The notes under the pieces: model-generated | Seen by the model: the letters and a program-made list of their open reading frames with translations, nothing else | Told to the model about the DNA's origin: nothing | Database searches by the model: none | Position numbers and translations under genes: made by a program | From: Zhengitettix transpicula | Lineage: Eukaryota > Arthropoda > Insecta > Orthoptera > Tetrigidae | Direction of reading: 5' to 3' | DNA length: 64,000 bases | NCBI GenBank assembly: GCA_037074705.1 | Contig: CM073591.1 | Span: forward strand, 87,648,032 to 87,712,031 | In this document: in pieces, positions 34,390 through 45,886 of the stretch | Position numbering within the stretch: the stretch's first letter is position 1 | Layout of the letters: every line of letters starts with the position of its first letter

Positions 34390-35002
34390 TCTAAAAATGG
34401 TGACCCTCTTTTCCGTCAGAGAACGTCGTGTGACGTAGCTTAGAATTTTGTGGCTTCAACATTCCGAAAATTACTTGGGTTCGAAAATGGATACATGTTA
34501 ACTGTAGAATTTACCCCTTGTTTGCGTCCTCTGTGTATAGCATCAGGATTCGCTCACAGCGCTCAGGTTGAAGTAGTCGTCATGTTTCAGTCGGCAGCGC
34601 AAGAGATCGTCATCTCGTAGGTGGATGTTATTGTAGTGACATAAGGTGGCTGTCATCGCTCACTACTACTGTTTTTTCCAACACCACTCGCCCCCTCATT
34701 CCAAAAAAAATGTTTTTCTATTTCCTCTCATCTCAACTTCTTGTTTTAGTTTAACGGGTCCCACACTCGTAAAATATAAATCTACAGTACCGATAGACGC
34801 AGTCCAGGTCTAGGTATTGCCAGCCCAGGGTAGCCATTAATACCTTTGAGAAGTCGCTCAGGGAAACTGGGACTCAGAACGACGACCGTAGGCTCCGATC
34901 GACGTGCACATTTGTTTGGTCGTTTGCTTCAGGCGCGCACTCATATCGATGTGAAATCTCAATACCAGGTCTTGGGAGACCGAAGTAAGGTTTTCCGATT
35001 CT
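34390..35002 (+). promoter_or_regulatory. CpG-rich upstream region of a candidate promoter
   Basis: About 600 bp with far more CpG and GC than the surrounding intronic DNA and no recognisable repeat. It leads into a TATA box at 35003. Function is inferred from composition and position only. Confidence 0.35.
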
Positions 35003-35010
35003 TATAAAAG
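35003..35010 (+). promoter_or_regulatory. TATA box
   Basis: TATAAAAG, the only canonical TATA box in the CpG-rich block. Transcription would start near 35030-35040. A palindrome GTCTGCAGAC follows at 35010-35019 and recurs at about 35062-35071. Confidence 0.4.
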
Positions 35011-35032
35011 TCTGCAGACCTGGTCTGTTTAG

Positions 35033-35334
35033 ATCGTCTGTTGATCCATGATGAGGATTTGTCTGCAGACTCGGACTTCTTCAAATTTCTGTCAGATGTG
35101 TGTGCGACTCTCGTACTGCATTGTGCCAGAAAACCTTGCCGTTTGTATTAATTTTCCACCAAAGCTAGCTGCACTGATCGCGATGTGACGTGATGCCGAG
35201 GTCGGCGATGACATCCGACAAGATTATATCCGTACAAAAGTTTTCATTTAATCTCCTGGGAATTTTTTTAAATTTATTCTGCGAGCGAAGCTGATCCCTG
35301 CCGTGAAATTCCGACCAATGGTGGGGAAGCAATG
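35033..35334 (+). other. Candidate first exon ending at a strong splice donor
   Basis: Runs from the expected start, about 30 bp below the TATA box, to GCAATG followed by GTAAGTCAT at 35335, one of the best donors in the window. Near its end an ATG in good context (CCAATGG, about 35318) would open a reading frame MVGKQ that continues in phase 2. Alternatively the exon is untranslated. The next exon is not identified. No repeat family covers the block, which favours a host gene. Confidence 0.38.
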
Positions 35335-35338
35335 GTAA

Positions 35339-37114
35339 GTCATCCTGTGCTTAGTGTGATACTAGCGTGATGTTCTCTGATTTGTTCAGTCCATGAAAAA
35401 ATATGGGTCAAGAAAGATAAATAAATGACTTACTGGAACGGCCAGAGAAATAAGTTCCAACACAAGAGATACTTTGTACGCCGTCCATAGACTATAATTC
35501 GTATTCTATCTCTGCCATATTTTCAAAATACAGATTCAATATAGACAATTGTCATCGAAATAAAAATCGATCGTAATCTTCTTTCAGAAGGCTGCATAGA
35601 TGAATAAAAACGTCTTAAATAGTCCTCGTTTATATTATTCATCCATGCACTATTTCGTTGAATTTTATCAGCGGTTTCCGGCAGGACAACTGAATCGGGT
35701 GCCAACACACTTGATCGCATCGCACACAGCTTTAACACTCGATGTCATCGCATCGCGGGCTGTATAAACGCCCCCTACGAGTAATAGTATAGTTAAACAA
35801 ATAGAACTTAAAAATATTTACCACGCAAAACACGCGCGTTGCAGAACAAATAGAGCAAGTATCACTCAAGTTGTAATACCAGCTCAGAATGTACGCATAC
35901 TTAAATTAATTTGCTGGGGTCGAAGTCAGTACAACATGGATGGTTCATGAAACTTCCTTCATCTCGCCTTTTTGTACTCGCCGGATGGAAATTATCTTTC
36001 TTAGGGTCATTTTATACTGGGTGCTTGAAAATTCACCTCACAATAGTTTAAGATACAACAATTGTTTTATCTCATTTCTGTTATAACTGACATGGAAAGC
36101 AGATCATACATTTAAAATTTTGTTCCAAATTCATCATATTAAATAATTTTGGAACTTACTATACCACGAATCTGGAAGGAAGGCGTGTAGCGCAGAATGT
36201 TGGAGGGCAGTCAAATTTTACGTTGCCACGAGTCACACGAAATAACACACACAGGGCAACAATCTAACGAGGTCAAGTTCTAGGTGCTTGCTTACTCTGA
36301 CTGATTGGCTGCGCACGTGGAAGGAGACTAAACTCGATCGTCATTGTACAATTCGCTGACTATAATTGAAGGACATGGCAGTTTATACCATCAAATTAAT
36401 ACGAAGATTCATCGACAATGAAGGAGTTTTTATCACAAAATTTAATTATTAATGTCTTCCTTTTCAATTATTATTACGCTCTTGTGATGAAATCCCAAAT
36501 TAATAGGACGACACATAGTATTCTTCTATTTGTATTTATTTCAGTGTCAATCTAGACAATGAAGTGGATATTTGGTATTAAACTTGGTCTGCCTTATTGG
36601 CCATTAGATTTATTTAGTTATACGTCAGTTTTTAAATTTTTTTAAACTAAATCATTATGTTTCTGGTCTTGGGTTCCCATTCATAAGATTATCTACTTAT
36701 TCGTTCTTACAAATATTTTCGATAAATCTGTAAGTAAATATCCATTGCATTCTCGTCGAGTTTTTAAGTCTACTTGTCACTTCTACAAACAATAAACCTT
36801 TTTTTACCCTCCTCAACATACAAAATTTACACTGCGCTACTAACTTCTCGTAAATTTGTTACATTGTATTAAAATAATATCGACAGACACGTTTTTTAAT
36901 AAATAAATATAAGGTGTTATCTTATCAAGCTTTGTGTAGCACTTAACACACATTACAGGTCACATAAGGTCGTATTGTTGCACGTTGCATACTTTTATTT
37001 TGTAATGAAGTAAACCAAAAAACTACGAGGATTAAAGATGTTTAAACGACAACAATACTACAAAATATTTTAAATTTATTGAAAACTGAGGATTTAATAG
37101 TTGGATAATATAAG
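35339..37114. other. Unassigned DNA with a possible LTR end at 36436-36477
   Basis: A minus-strand frame at 35523-35738 (71 codons, mixed composition) is not recognisable. ATTAATGTCTTCCTTTTCAA near 36449 resembles the right end of LTR copy A, so a fragment of that family may end here. Otherwise no feature. Confidence 0.35.
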
Positions 37115-37345
37115 ACAGCCAACCTCATGTAGTGTAGGAGTCAACGTTACTACCTCGAATCACAGAGGTCCAGGGTTCAAATCCCTTTGATGGCATGGAT
37201 ATTGTGTGAGTGTGTGCGTGATTCTGTATTAAAAATCCCCATCTCCCTTTCCGACAATTAATTCCCCGACAAAATAAGATGCAACAGCAATAGAATACAA
37301 AGTCGCTAATAGCCTTGACAGTTGATGCGACTTTAAATAACTCAA
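37115..37345 (+). mobile_element. tRNA-derived SINE (second family), plus strand
   Basis: A box in TAGTGTAGGAGTCAACG (about 37130-37146) and B box GGTTCAAATCC (37174-37184) with tRNA-like spacing. The body shared with 21605-21803 follows: CCCGACAAAATAAG, AGTCGCTAATAGCC and TGATGCGACTTTAAATA. It ends right against LTR copy E. No clear target duplication. Confidence 0.88.
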
Positions 37346-37350
37346 TATAC

Positions 37351-38407
37351 TGTAATGCCAATTAATTAAGACATTAATTGTGAATTTGAAAATATAAATT
37401 GTTAGAGAAATCCTTTGTGACGGCGGACCAGAACAGAACAACAATAGACAAGCCAAGCATTGTTTCCTTTGTCGGAAGACCCGCAAAATGGGGTATGCGC
37501 GCTAAAATTTCGAGACGGGAGTCAGTTGGCAGAAAGGTTTGGTCAGATACAGGTCGCATTAAGATATTGAGGAGTCAGTTTGTATTATGATTTGGTGAGA
37601 TGCAGTTCGCATTATGATACGGTGAAGTACAGTTCGCAAGGTTTGATGAGATAGAGTTTGCAGTGGGACGTCGTCGAAGTAGTAACTGTTAATTGGAGAC
37701 GATAGAGCAGCTAGCAGGAAGGCAAGGTGAAATACAGTTTGCAGAGAAATATTGAGAATTAGCATTCAACAGAGTTGATTGGTCGCTGAACATTTTTCTC
37801 AGGACAAAATAAATATTTACTACAACATACCTGCTAAGTAAAAAAAAGCAGTTTTTGTGCAGAGTTAGCAGAACAATAAAGACAACCCAAACGACGAATC
37901 GCAGAATTTGCCCAAGGCGAGCGGACTACCGAGAGACGAAAGGAGGATCATCCTGGTTCCTGTCGACATATAAAAATATTGATTTAGAATCAGTGAGTTT
38001 TAGAAGCAGTGCAAAACCCGTAATAGTGTTTACAAAAATTAAAGGTATCATGGAATGCTGGGCAGCCGTGAGTAACAATATAAAAACAACTAATTATGTA
38101 AACCTGATTAAAAGATAGCCGTCAGATTTCGTTCTCTTATTTTGATTAAAAATTGTTAATTAGAGTCAATCTTTTAGATTAACTTTGTTCACAAATAAAT
38201 TTCATTCTGATTTATTTGACAAGTACTTAACTTTTCCTTTAATTGTAAATTGTTGATAAGATTATAAATATAATGATTCGCCATTATCAAACCCAGTTAT
38301 GACCCTGAGAGACTGAGATATACTTAAATTTGTAATTGTTTAAATTATTGCCAATAAATATTTTGTTTTGTAAATATAAACTTTTCATTTAAAAAGCCCA
38401 TCATTAG
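37351..38407 (+). mobile_element. Solo LTR-like repeat, ~1-kb family, copy E (sense on plus)
   Basis: Starts TGTAATGCCAATTAATTAAG at 37351. Sense-strand landmarks in order: a CG-rich first half, splice donor GTGAGT at 38068-38073, GTCAGATTTCGTTCTC at about 38122, TGACCCTGAGAGA at about 38308, AATAAA at about 38353. The end is poorly defined near CATCATTAG (about 38400-38407) and shows no primer-binding-site-like unit. The order donor, conserved block, AATAAA, terminus supports an LTR. Open frames on both strands are short and unrelated to any protein. Confidence 0.78.
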
Positions 38408-38459
38408 TGAATATTAAAATACATTTATCAAATTATATAGAAAATCTTAGTATCTAGTG

Positions 38460-39105
38460 ACAGGTTTAAAATTATTTAACTGAAATTTAATTAATATAAA
38501 AGATGAAAAATATATGAAAGCAAATAATTTATTTTAACAAGTTTTAAATAATTTTTCAATGGCTATTTAATTTCGATACGATTCTTATTTTTCTCTGAGG
38601 CCTTTTCATCTGGCCTCTGTACAATTATAGAATTATATAAATATTCCCCCAATATACAAACAACAAATGGAATGAAATCTGAAATTTTACGGTCTATATA
38701 ATTATTCAACGTTTACTAAGTATTGAACAGATATAAAATACCATTTATGATCAGTCTTGAATTTTACTTACACAGAATTTACAATGCCAAATCTTTTAAA
38801 CACATGAATTACTCTTAATTAGAAAATTGGCCATATTAATTGAGAAACACTTTCACAAAACACAATTGAATTACTTCATAGCGCCAGACCACAGATTTAG
38901 GGTCATCCGATGGGAACCGTTCAGTATAATAGTGATCAAACTTTATAACTAACCTCCATATAGTTCCAAATATTTAATAAAAGTTTCAATATTCTTCTTC
39001 GGCGACGATATAAAAAATAATAATTTTTAATGCTGCTCTTTCTCAGCAAATTCAATATTACTTTACTTTCAATAATTTAATAATACTGTCCTACTCAGGA
39101 CGAAA
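38460..39105 (-). mobile_element. Diverged copy F of the ~1-kb LTR-like family
   Basis: Shares the order of landmarks, seen from the plus strand: TTTCTCTGAGGCC (about 38592), GAAATCTGAAATTTTACGG (about 38674) and donor complement ACTTAC (38766-38771). Ends cannot be placed. It sits head-to-head with copy E. Confidence 0.45.
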
Positions 39106-40380
39106 ACGTCCCAGGCGAATGCCAACCAACTCATATCTGCAACCTGACCATCACCCAAAGGCGACCTCGAAATTTCCAGACGAACTGCTACATTTTTACT
39201 TCCTCAAATGCATCCCTTCTCCGTTCACACTAGCACTACCTTCTGGTGAGAAAAAAATACAGTCAACGGTCTTACAGATTTTCGGTCATGAATTTGACGC
39301 TTCACGTTGTTGCCAGATAAAAATATGAACAAAAAAACCTGGGAAAACACTTATTTCAGAGTTCTCACGCTACTCTAACTGTTCAAAACACTCATTCAAC
39401 ATCATGGCCATAACCTTCCGCAACAAAGTCTATAATTTAAAAAAATTTGAATTTATATGTTACTGAAGACAGTGATGAATGTTAAAATATGTATAAAAAA
39501 TTGTTTGAATTAACACAAATATAAATTGAAGAAATGAAAAGGATACTGAACCGTTATCACTTAATGAAAATGAAGGGACGAGCGTAACTGAACAGTGCAA
39601 GGATTTTTACCATTAAAAACGATTTCCCTAAGCTACTACTCTCCCATGGGTACCACCGCCTTCGTGCAAAGAAAACACCTCGCTATCAGGTCTATAAGTT
39701 TGTGCGGTTCAGTATCCTGTTAGTTGGCGACAAAGTCTCATATCCTGGACAGTCTACTTCTGGAAGATTGGCCTTCAGATATTGGTGACTTTTTCCACAA
39801 TGTTTTCTCTAATTTATCCAAAAGCTTGTTTAGGTTTCTCAAAATTTCATCGCTTCAAATCTGTGCTTACAGACTTCAACGAATGCAGAGGGTATCTTAT
39901 CAATTCTGTTTTTTATAATAGGACAAAAAATTCGGAAAACCGTTTAATTATGGTAAAGGCAGATAAAAACAAAGAAGAGATGACTTTTAATTTATTAATA
40001 AGAATTTATGTCTCCATCTGTAAGTAGGAAATTATTTTTATTATGTGTTATGAATTTGTATATCATATGAAATGTGCTAGGGCTACGTGAAAGTTTCCTT
40101 TACCGAAGTAGTCCTATTAGCAGTTAACTGCGCAGTAAAACGAGGGTGTCTGCCTCGTTTCCAGATAGTTAGGACCGGCTGGACCAGCCGTAAAGGCATC
40201 TTCAATCTGGGCGCAATTATATCGTCAGACTCGGCTTCCCTACGACCAATGCAAAGAAATAACTGGTGAGAGATGCATCTGGTATTCGTTTTCGATTAAG
40301 AAAATAAGAAAATAAACACAATTACTTATGCGTTACAGGAAGTGTTCCCTCACTAGACTTTCAAGTCAATAAACATTAGA
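39106..40380. other. Unassigned DNA
   Basis: GC-richer islands at 39110-39320, 39590-39780 and 40080-40270 have frames of 60-81 codons, with no recognised motif or consistent splice boundaries. Confidence 0.4.
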
Positions 40381-40432
40381 AATTATCTGTTATTGGATCA
40401 CTGTGGAACGTTTCTACGGGGAGTTTTACGAA

Positions 40433-40532
40433 GTTTCGCTTGTGAATTCCAAGAATTTTCAAGGCTTGACCTAACCTTGAAAACTCCTGATTTTCACAAA
40501 CATATTCATATGCTTTGTGTTCACAAGCGAAA
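40433..40532. repeat. Short inverted-repeat element
   Basis: GTTTCGCTTGTGAA (about 40433) is complementary to TTCACAAGCGAAAC (about 40518). Inside it, ATTTTCAAGG and CCTTGAAAA form a second stem around CTTGACCTAA. It looks like a small hairpin MITE. Confidence 0.6.
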
Positions 40533-40632
40533 CGTTGGCAAAGTTGCCGAAAACAAAAGTGGCACAACGGTCCAAAAAAAGATAATTACTAATAAAGTTT
40601 CATCGGACACTGAAACAATTATTTTATTGTTT

Positions 40633-40759
40633 AAAGAGTACTTGGGTTTCCAACCGGGTGGCGTAGCAGAAACACGACGTTCCACCAAGAAGATGTCGAC
40701 GGTGATAGTCGAAGAAACGTCGTGTTTCTGCCACACGTTTGGAAACCCCAGAACTCTTT
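40633..40759. repeat. Hairpin element with ~45-bp arms
   Basis: Arm 1 at 40633-40681 (AAAGAGTACTTGGGTTTCC to AACACGACGTT) pairs with arm 2 at 40716-40759 (AACGTCGTGTTTCTGCCA to GAACTCTTT). The arms are nearly complementary, with a few mismatches and a 34-bp loop. It is a compact MITE or a stem-loop that could be transcribed; there is no coding content. Frames on both strands here simply mirror the palindrome. Confidence 0.85.
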
Positions 40760-40760
40760 C

Positions 40761-41842
40761 AATAACTAGTTAACCAGGAAAACATGCGCAAGTTAATTAT
40801 TTTATTGTAAAAAATATTATTTAAATAATATTCCGCGACTGGCATTGATTGGAAGAGCGGCTAAAATACTATTGCAAATACTGCAATAGTTTGTTTGATT
40901 TGTATAATTTTTTCTATTTCATCCTTACAGAAATTTATGCTAGAAATAGTAACCATCAGAATTTTATAATGCTAAATTATTAACAATGACTGATATAAAG
41001 AAGTAATTTATCATATATTAAATATAATAACGCTCGAAAATGAAAAAATTCTTTAGAATCGCATTTCCACTAATTCTATGTATTCAATAATTTAAATACT
41101 ATTTATTCTATCTTGTAAACAGGTGAATAAGCAAATGATTTCAAATTTGAGTTTCCCGGTATGTCGCATTAATTTTGTCGATTCATTGTCGAAGAACACA
41201 GCCCAAACTCGTCCTTTATTTGAAAACTGTTGAATTTTAAAGGTGATAATATTTGCAACCTTCTCCCAGTCGGATAAGACCGTCTAATAAGCTTCTCTTA
41301 TTCAGGAAATTGAAAGACCTTTTTTGGAACACTTTGTGATAGTCACCAACCGTCATTTACTATTTTCGTCGGTTTGAAATTAAAATCTGTCTGCCAGAAT
41401 AAGAATGAGAAAATCTTACTGAAAATTTCTGTATCAAATGTTTTATGTACACAATTCGATTAATTAAAGGAATTTTATTAAATTTCTACAAGAAAATTTA
41501 CGATAAAGTGCGTTCGCTTCCTTAATTTTTTAAGAGACATTATTTAAAAATAAATGTTAGCAAGCACAATTTATCGTTTTAAAATCCAGCACTATAGTTA
41601 GTCGATCGTTATAATAATATTAATTCTTATTATCGGGTGTAGAATACATAAATTTATATTTTTAATAAATTTTCACTTCCATTGTTATAAAAAGAAGCTT
41701 TCAATAATTTTAGTGACCAATTTTCCATTTTATGCGTGAGATGAATATCATATTTTCTGTGTTCGTTTTTGAAGGAGATATTTATTTCACTTACACCCTT
41801 ATTCATTTTTAAGAAGACAATATATTAAATAAACGCTCCTGT
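40761..41842. other. AT-rich non-coding DNA
   Basis: No feature supported. Confidence 0.5.
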
Positions 41843-42357
41843 AGTATAATATATGAGGAGAGACGCGAAGGGGCTACCTTTGGGGATGCCTTTTCCTCAC
41901 CGTTTTTGAACTAAGGTTCCCACAACCCGAGGCACCTCGGCCTGTTTTGAGAGGTGTATATTCCGGGGTCACAGGCGTTGGGTATACGGTAAGAGTTGTT
42001 CTCTGGTCCCATTGGAACAGTCGGCCAGCTGCCTCCTAAACTGGTCGAGGTAAGGAGAAGGGAATGCTGCGTTCACACAGAAAACTCTTCTCCCGCTATC
42101 GGAAGGGCGTAAGACCAGTACCCAATGCCCGATCTACCTGATGCAGGTTTTTCTAGGTTTTTCCCTGCATTACTTTTAGGCGAATGCCGGGTAGGATCCT
42201 TAAACTATAGCCCGGGGGCCCTGGTTAACCCTTGGTTACCTTCCTCTACCCTTCCGCATCCCCCCTTTCAAATCCCTTCACATGCTATTAAAGGGGAGTT
42301 TCCACCATGTGGATTTCCCTCATGTAGCCTTTTACCCTAAATAAAAGTATAATATAT
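41843..42357 (+). mobile_element. 0.55-kb poly(A) retroposon, copy 11 (5'-truncated, with TSD)
   Basis: The body (41855-42345) is flanked by AGTATAATATAT at 41843-41854 and 42346-42357, a perfect 12-bp TSD. It begins at GAGGAGAGACGCGAAGGGGC, so it lacks the palindromic 5' end: a truncation at insertion, as typical of target-primed retroposition. The tail is short and interrupted (AAATAAAA). Confidence 0.95.
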
Positions 42358-43544
42358 ATAAATATACGGTTAATTTAAAAACTATAACATTTGAACAAGT
42401 TGAATTTATTACTTTGAGCATTTTTCCTATATAGTTTAAAAATATCCTTAAAATCTTGGAGAAAAACATTTTAGGTGTGTGAATCCCATAGCACAAAGAT
42501 GGAAATAAATATAGTTAAAAATTTTGATAATTTGTGCTAAAATTCTCTGCCCGCTTAGGGATTTTGAAGTTTGCGTTACAAAACTAAACCAGAAACATTT
42601 CAATTGAATTAAAAGTACAATTTATCCGGCAATACTCCCGCTGACCATAGAATGATAAAAAAACATTAGGGAAGGTTTTACGTTTCGTTGTAGAAGTTAA
42701 TTTTCGTTTACCTGTGATACACCTTTCAAATAAATTGAAGTGATCCTTGTAGCTAAATTTATGGGAATCTTATTTTCGATTCATTTAGTGACGCCTTTAA
42801 ATGCATGACAAAACGCGCCTTTTCCACAATTGTACTGTAATATGCACTCCAGGAAACGTCGAATGATACAAAACAATTCGAAGGATTATTTTAATCATTA
42901 TAATTTGATAAATTGTATTTTCAAACTGCAAACACTGACGAAACCATTTTATTTGATAATTAATAATAAGAAAAATTTGCTATATACATACAAAATAAAT
43001 GCTTTTATATATACCACACAACGTTTCTGGAACCCTTGATCCTTTAAACATTCATATCCATTTAACATTTTTCTTTACATAATTCTTCAGAATGTTTGGT
43101 TATGTGGGTATTTTGTGTACTTAATACGAATACTTTTGAGCTTCCTTGTGCAAATTCCAAATTTAATAATAGGCTTTCAAAATATATGTTTTACCTAGTT
43201 TATAACAACTTTTAAATGTTTAAACTAATTTCTAAAAATTTGTGTTTCCTCAATTTTTAAAGTAATTTTTAATGTTAGATCGACAGTATCAATAAACATT
43301 AAGTTGACTGTGATTTAAAGCAAATTATTGTAATACAGCTATTCAATTAATGCATTATCGTAACGAATTGCAATTTTTTTTTTCTATTGAAGAATTGGTA
43401 GATATAGTTGATATATTTATCTGTTTAATACAATGAACAATAATTTTTAATTCAACTTGTAAACATATTCGTAGAATTTTTCAATTATAAATAATTTTTT
43501 ATGCGCCAAATTTAATGGAGCGCAATATGGCGACTATAGAATCC
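42358..43544. other. AT-rich non-coding DNA
   Basis: A short segment at about 43008-43035 (ACCACACAACGTTTCT) recurs at about 47970-47990. Nothing else was recognised. Confidence 0.45.
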
Positions 43545-44108
43545 TATTTTATTCCCTTAAGGTACCAGTACTACTTTTGACCACTTTAATATTTCTGGAT
43601 TATTGACTACGTTAACATACCGGGAGTATTTTTTAAATTCTCATTTAATGTACTGCGACTTTTTTATTCCTTTAACAAAACGCAAGTATTTTAGAATACC
43701 TTAAAATACCGGTAATAACTTTGATTCATTTAACGTTCCGGTGTTATATTTGATTCCATTAAAGTAAACAGGGACTATTTTTAATTTCTTTAAGGGATTT
43801 GGAGAATTAATGGACTATCTGAAGGTACCCTGAAGTATTTCTCGACCACGTAACGTTTTAGTGCAAAGTGTAGAATATATATAACATAACTTTAAGTAAC
43901 ACCCAAGAGGCATCTGTTGGTTTCTAATACTACTGGATCCTTGAGGAATTACAAATTTCTACCTGTATTTTAAGGGAGTTATAATATTCCGGACCATAAA
44001 GGAGTTAAAATACTCCCGGTACAATAAGGGAGTCATGAATATTTCAAATCCATTAAGAGTGAAAAAAAAGTCCGGTACTCCAAGCGACTAAGGACGACTC
44101 TCGGTATG
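43545..44108. repeat. Degenerate ~30-35 bp minisatellite, left block
   Basis: Repeated variants of TACCGGGAGTATTTTTGACT followed by CCTTTAA, for example at 43618, 43651, 43707, 43736 and 43769. From about 43960 the same unit runs in the opposite orientation (ATACTCCCGGTAC at about 44012). The unit length drifts between about 27 and 35 bp. Confidence 0.8.
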
Positions 44109-44554
44109 TTAACCCTTCAGTGCATGATTTTTTTGTATTTTGTGATATGCATATGAAACAACATGTACAAGGACATGTGAAATTTTTGGCATCCGTTGAC
44201 ATGTTAAAACATGCCTGTCCTAGCTTTCGGATAGTCAACCTCTTAAGTCAGAATTTTGTACCCACCGAGCCTCTTATAATATTTATTTTCTGTGTTTTTT
44301 TTATGTTTTCTTTTCAGAAAGAAAATTTAAGCGTCAATTTCAGGGTATTCTAATTGCACTAAAATAACAAGTAACCAAGTAATGTGAATTATTGATAAAT
44401 CTGAACAAATTATATTTATTTTGAATTTGAGGAACATCGTGAGCCATATTTACTTTGGTCACGTTTGATATATTTTTAGTTACTTTTTCCGTATTGTATT
44501 AAAAAAAATCTTAAAAAATTTAGTTTTACAAAAAATCATGTCCTAAACGGTTAA
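44109..44554. mobile_element. piggyBac-like MITE with TTAA target duplication
   Basis: The body (44113-44550, 438 bp) is flanked by TTAA at 44109-44112 and 44551-44554. Termini are CCCTTCAGTGCATGATTTTTTTGTA on the left (only about 20 bp well matched) and the complement of CCGTTTAGGACATGATTTTT on the right. TTAA targets with termini beginning CC(C/G)TT are the signature of the piggyBac superfamily. A 77-codon frame inside (44120-44353) has no transposase motif, so it is non-autonomous. It sits exactly at the centre of the palindrome formed by the flanking minisatellite. Confidence 0.8.
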
Positions 44555-45275
44555 TATATCGTAAGTCTTTCTTAGTCGCTTAAAGGAGTGGAATGTTTTT
44601 ACTCTTGATGGAGTCGGAATACGATTCCCTTATTTTTTCCTTTATATTTTCTCTCTGTTCGAAATAACTAACTTCTTTATTTCACGGGCTATCATAACTC
44701 CCTTAAATAACAGGTAGAAATTTGTAATTCTTAAGGAACCGGCAGTATTATCTCTTACCTTAATGTATCGGACTCTTTTTGACTTCTTTAAATTATTATG
44801 ATAGCGGAAATATTTTTACTCCCTTAAGATGCCAGGAATATTTTACTTCCATAAGGTATATCAACATGAATCCCATAAGTTAACAGGAGTGTCTTTGAAA
44901 CCTTAAATGTATCGGTTGACTTAAAGTCAACTCCACATTTGATGTACAGAGACTTTTTTACTGCTCTAACATAACCGAAGTATTTTTGATTGTCTTAAGG
45001 TACCGGTACTATTTTTATTCATTTTACGTACCGGGATTATCTTTAACTGAAAGCACAGGGAGTATTTTTAACCCCTTTAATATTTAAATGACTGCCTTTA
45101 AGATACAGAAATTTTTTGACTGTTAATGAATTGGGAATATTCATGACTCTATCTTATTGTACCTGGAATATTCTTTACTTCATTCATGTACCGGGAGTAT
45201 ATATTTCTCTCTTAACATACAGGGATTTTTTTGACTCTTGACTTCTTGAGTCGGTTAAGTTACCGTCACTCTTCA
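44555..45275. repeat. Degenerate ~30-35 bp minisatellite, right block
   Basis: Forward-oriented variants, for example ACCGGTACTATTTTTATTC at about 45003, ACCGGGATTATC at about 45031 and ACCGGGAGTATAT at about 45188. The first ~200 bp are the reverse complement of 43925-44108: ACTCCCTTAAATAACAGGTAG at about 44698 pairs with CTACCTGTATTTTAAGGGAG at about 43960. Confidence 0.8.
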
Positions 45276-45886
45276 TCCCGGTTAATTTGAAGCTAACCCC
45301 CTGTCGGCATAGGTCGTGGTGTTCCCATCAAGTGACTAATGACGAAAAAAAGAGGCGGTCGAGATGCCAGTTAAATCTCGTTTTGCCCAAGGGGTTACTG
45401 TTGAATTAATTAATTTACCTGATTAATATAAAAAATACACGGGCAACACGGACTCCCAGCTAGCTAATTATAAAAGTAACTTACCCTGATAAGAAAAATT
45501 CAAATAATTCTTGTAACAAGCAAAAAAAAAGAGAATATATACATGTAAAGAACAGGACTAATTAATTAACCTCCACTTCTTTAGACACAGCGCAAATAAT
45601 AATTTGCTAAAATTACAATTGAGAAATTCTTTGAAATAGTTTAATTAATTCGTCCACGTCCCAACAATGTTCGCGACGCTATATTACAATGCCGCTTAAG
45701 GTACTTCATATAATCATATGACCATATTCTATTAGTAAATTCCTTCAAAATAAATAAAGCACAGTATTGTACGTATACATTAACTGATACCAGGTACTCA
45801 TATAGTTAATAATAACATATTTTTAATTTATTGTTTATAGTCGCATCAACATAAAAGTGATTGTCGACTTACCATACCTACTACAA
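45276..45886. other. Unassigned, with dispersed motif copy 2 at 45433-45465
   Basis: The minus strand of 45433-45465 reads TAGCTGGGAGTCCGTGTTGC, matching the 26572 motif. The rest is AT-rich. Confidence 0.45.
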
